From: Ramlibacter sp.
GTDB taxonomy: Bacteria > Pseudomonadota > Gammaproteobacteria > Burkholderiales > Burkholderiaceae
DNA length: 8,018 bases
Reading direction: 5' to 3'
Assembly (NCBI GenBank): GCA_014376915.1
Contig: JACMQP010000434.1
Span: forward strand, 1-8,018
Part shown: positions 7,128-8,018 of the stretch, one piece after another
How positions within the stretch are numbered: the stretch's first letter is position 1
How the letters are laid out: each line of letters opens with the position of its first letter
Made by a program: the position numbers and the translations under genes
Notes under the pieces: generated by a model
What the model saw: only the letters and a program-made list of their open reading frames with translations
Told to the model about the DNA's origin: nothing
The model's database searches: none

Positions 7128-7814
7128 ATGAAGTTTCTCGCCTCCCTGCTGATGGCTGCCTCGCTGGCGGCGCTCTGTCTGTCCGTCTCGGCAGCGGAAG
7201 AAAAGCCGGCTGTGCCGGGTGCGCAGCCCGCCGCTCAGGTCGCGGCTGCCGCCGCCGCTGCGCCCGCCGCGACCAAGCCAGACCTGGTCCAGGGCGAAGC
7301 GAAATTCACCGCCGTGTGCGCCGCCTGCCATGGCGTCGACGGCAATTCGGGCACGCCGGCCAATCCCAAGCTGGCGCAGCAGCATCCCGAATACCTCGTC
7401 AAGCAATTGCAGGAATTCAAGGCCGGCAAGCGGGCCAACCTGATCATGCAGTCGATGGCCGCGCAATTGAGCGATGCCGACATGAAGAACATTGCCGCCT
7501 GGGTGACGGCGAACAAGGCCAAGGCCGGCTTCGCCAAGGACAAGGAACTGGTGGCGATGGGCGAGCGCATCTACCGCGGTGGTATCGCCGACCGGCAGGT
7601 GCCCGCCTGTGCCGGCTGCCACAGCCCCAACGGCGCCGGGGTCCCGGCGCAGTATCCGCGCCTGTCCGGCCAGCACGCCGACTACACGACCGCCCAGCTC
7701 ACCGGGTTCCGCGATGGCGTGCGCAAGAACAGCTCGCAAATGATGCAGGTCGCGGCAAAGCTCAATGACCGCGAAATCCGGGCCGTCTCGGATTACATCG
7801 CCGGCTTGCGGTAA
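7128..7814 (+). CDS. Periplasmic diheme cytochrome c4
   Basis: A 228-aa periplasmic electron carrier with two haem c groups, normally passing electrons from the bc1 complex to terminal oxidases. A Sec signal peptide (FLASLLMAASLAALCLSVSA) is cut near residue 22. An Ala/Pro-rich linker (about 27-50, from PAVPGAQP through a run of Ala) precedes domain 1 with CAACH at 64-68 and candidate axial Met at 107 or 110. Domain 2 has CAGCH at 161-165 and candidate axial Met at 205-206. The tandem-domain plan and length suit cytochrome c4. An in-frame ATG at 7095 would add 11 residues (MKFCANKPNSD) before a second MKF and spoil the signal peptide, so I chose 7128 although no clear ribosome site precedes it. 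The downstream resB gene encodes part of the machine that attaches its haems. Confidence 0.93.
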   Translation: MKFLASLLMAASLAALCLSVSAAEEKPAVPGAQPAAQVAAAAAAAPAATKPDLVQGEAKFTAVCAACHGVDGNSGTPANPKLAQQHPEYLVKQLQEFKAGKRANLIMQSMAAQLSDADMKNIAAWVTANKAKAGFAKDKELVAMGERIYRGGIADRQVPACAGCHSPNGAGVPAQYPRLSGQHADYTTAQLTGFRDGVRKNSSQMMQVAAKLNDREIRAVSDYIAGLR

Positions 7815-7823
7815 ACGGCGGAC

Positions 7824-7842
7824 GGCGGGAACCAAGCCCGCC
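7824..7842 (+). other. Hairpin just after the cytochrome stop codon
   Basis: GGCGGG at 7824-7829 pairs with CCCGCC at 7837-7842 around a seven-base loop. There is no T tract after it, so it is not a terminator alone. Its right arm, extended as CCCGCCTT to 7844, can instead pair over eight bases with AAGGCGGG at 7860-7867, the left arm of the terminator downstream. The two structures are mutually exclusive. The hairpin begins ten bases after the cytochrome stop codon. Confidence 0.55.
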
Positions 7843-7859
7843 TTCCAGCACACCTAATG

Positions 7860-7889
7860 AAGGCGGGATCTCCGGAGTCCCGCCTTTTT
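7860..7889 (+). terminator. Rho-independent terminator between cytochrome c4 and resB
   Basis: AAGGCGGGA at 7860-7868 pairs perfectly over nine bases with TCCCGCCTT at 7878-7886 around a nine-base loop, followed by a run of five T ending at 7889. This is a textbook intrinsic terminator for the plus strand. It is unusual in lying only 15 bases before the resB ATG, which leaves no room for a separate resB promoter between them. Confidence 0.85.
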
Positions 7890-7904
7890 CCATTCACCCA
7901 CCCC

Positions 7905-8018
7905 ATGACAGCTTCCTCCCAAGGCCTTCGCGTACGGACCGGCTCACCCACCTGGCGCGGCGCGGTGGAACTGCTGTCGTCGATGCGGTTCTCGATTTCG
8001 CTGCTGACCGTGATCTGC
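7905..8018 (+). CDS. resB: Cytochrome c biogenesis protein ResB (Ccs1), 5' end only
   Basis: Thirty-eight codons are visible before the window ends. After a short basic cytoplasmic N-terminus (TASSQGLRVRTG), the stretch WRGAVELLSSMRFSISLLTVIC matches the start of betaproteobacterial ResB/Ccs1, with the first transmembrane helix beginning at MRFSISLL. ResB works with CcsA in System II to move haem to the periplasm and ligate it to CXXCH motifs, which fits a position directly after a diheme cytochrome gene; ccsA is expected next but lies outside the window. The ATG at 7905 has no Shine-Dalgarno, only a C/A-rich leader that starts right after the terminator T tract. A later ATG at 7983 would cut off the conserved ELLSS block. 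Confidence 0.88.
   Translation, partial: MTASSQGLRVRTGSPTWRGAVELLSSMRFSISLLTVIC

Noticed and set aside
7044..7853. Minus-strand open frame of 269 codons across the cytochrome gene
   Set aside because: It is antisense to a clear diheme cytochrome with signal peptide and two CXXCH motifs, and shows no domain of its own.

Overview
The window looks like chromosomal DNA from a high-GC Gram-negative bacterium, most likely a betaproteobacterium of the order Burkholderiales. The evidence is a metK gene divergent from two adjacent lipid A-type acyltransferase genes, an engB gene divergent from a diheme cytochrome c4 gene followed by resB, and a strong preference for G/C at third codon positions. The genus cannot be set from the sequence alone.

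Left part (1-2402), accessory in character. A minus-strand gene runs off the left edge. It fuses a glycine-zipper N-terminus to a PA2169-type four-helix (DUF2383) domain, and begins at 807. Divergent from it, after a 243-bp gene-free spacer, are two plus-strand genes I do not recognise. They overlap by four bases (ATGA): a 154-aa soluble protein and a 296-aa protein with a signal peptide. A REP-like or terminator-like palindrome lies between this pair and metK.

Middle part (2444-5444). metK (S-adenosylmethionine synthetase, minus strand) has an approximately 130-nt upstream region with two hairpins. It is divergent from two LpxL/HtrB-family acyltransferase genes on the plus strand, which overlap by one base and should act in lipid A acylation at the inner membrane.

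Right part (5438-8018). An epoxide-hydrolase-like alpha/beta hydrolase gene (minus) overlaps the second acyltransferase gene tail to tail. It is translationally coupled, through a TTGA overlap, to engB (minus), a ribosome-assembly GTPase. Divergent from engB is the gene for a periplasmic diheme cytochrome c4, followed by the 5' end of resB, whose product is half of the System II haem-ligation machinery that matures c-type cytochromes. The c4-resB gap holds two tandem hairpins whose arms can pair in an alternative way, an attenuator-like layout. The last is a strong intrinsic terminator ending only 15 nt before the resB start.

Most of the window is conserved housekeeping. The least explained parts are the left-hand fusion gene, the unrecognised overlapping pair, the metK leader and the c4-resB spacer. 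I saw no tRNA, rRNA, CRISPR array, insertion sequence or phage gene.
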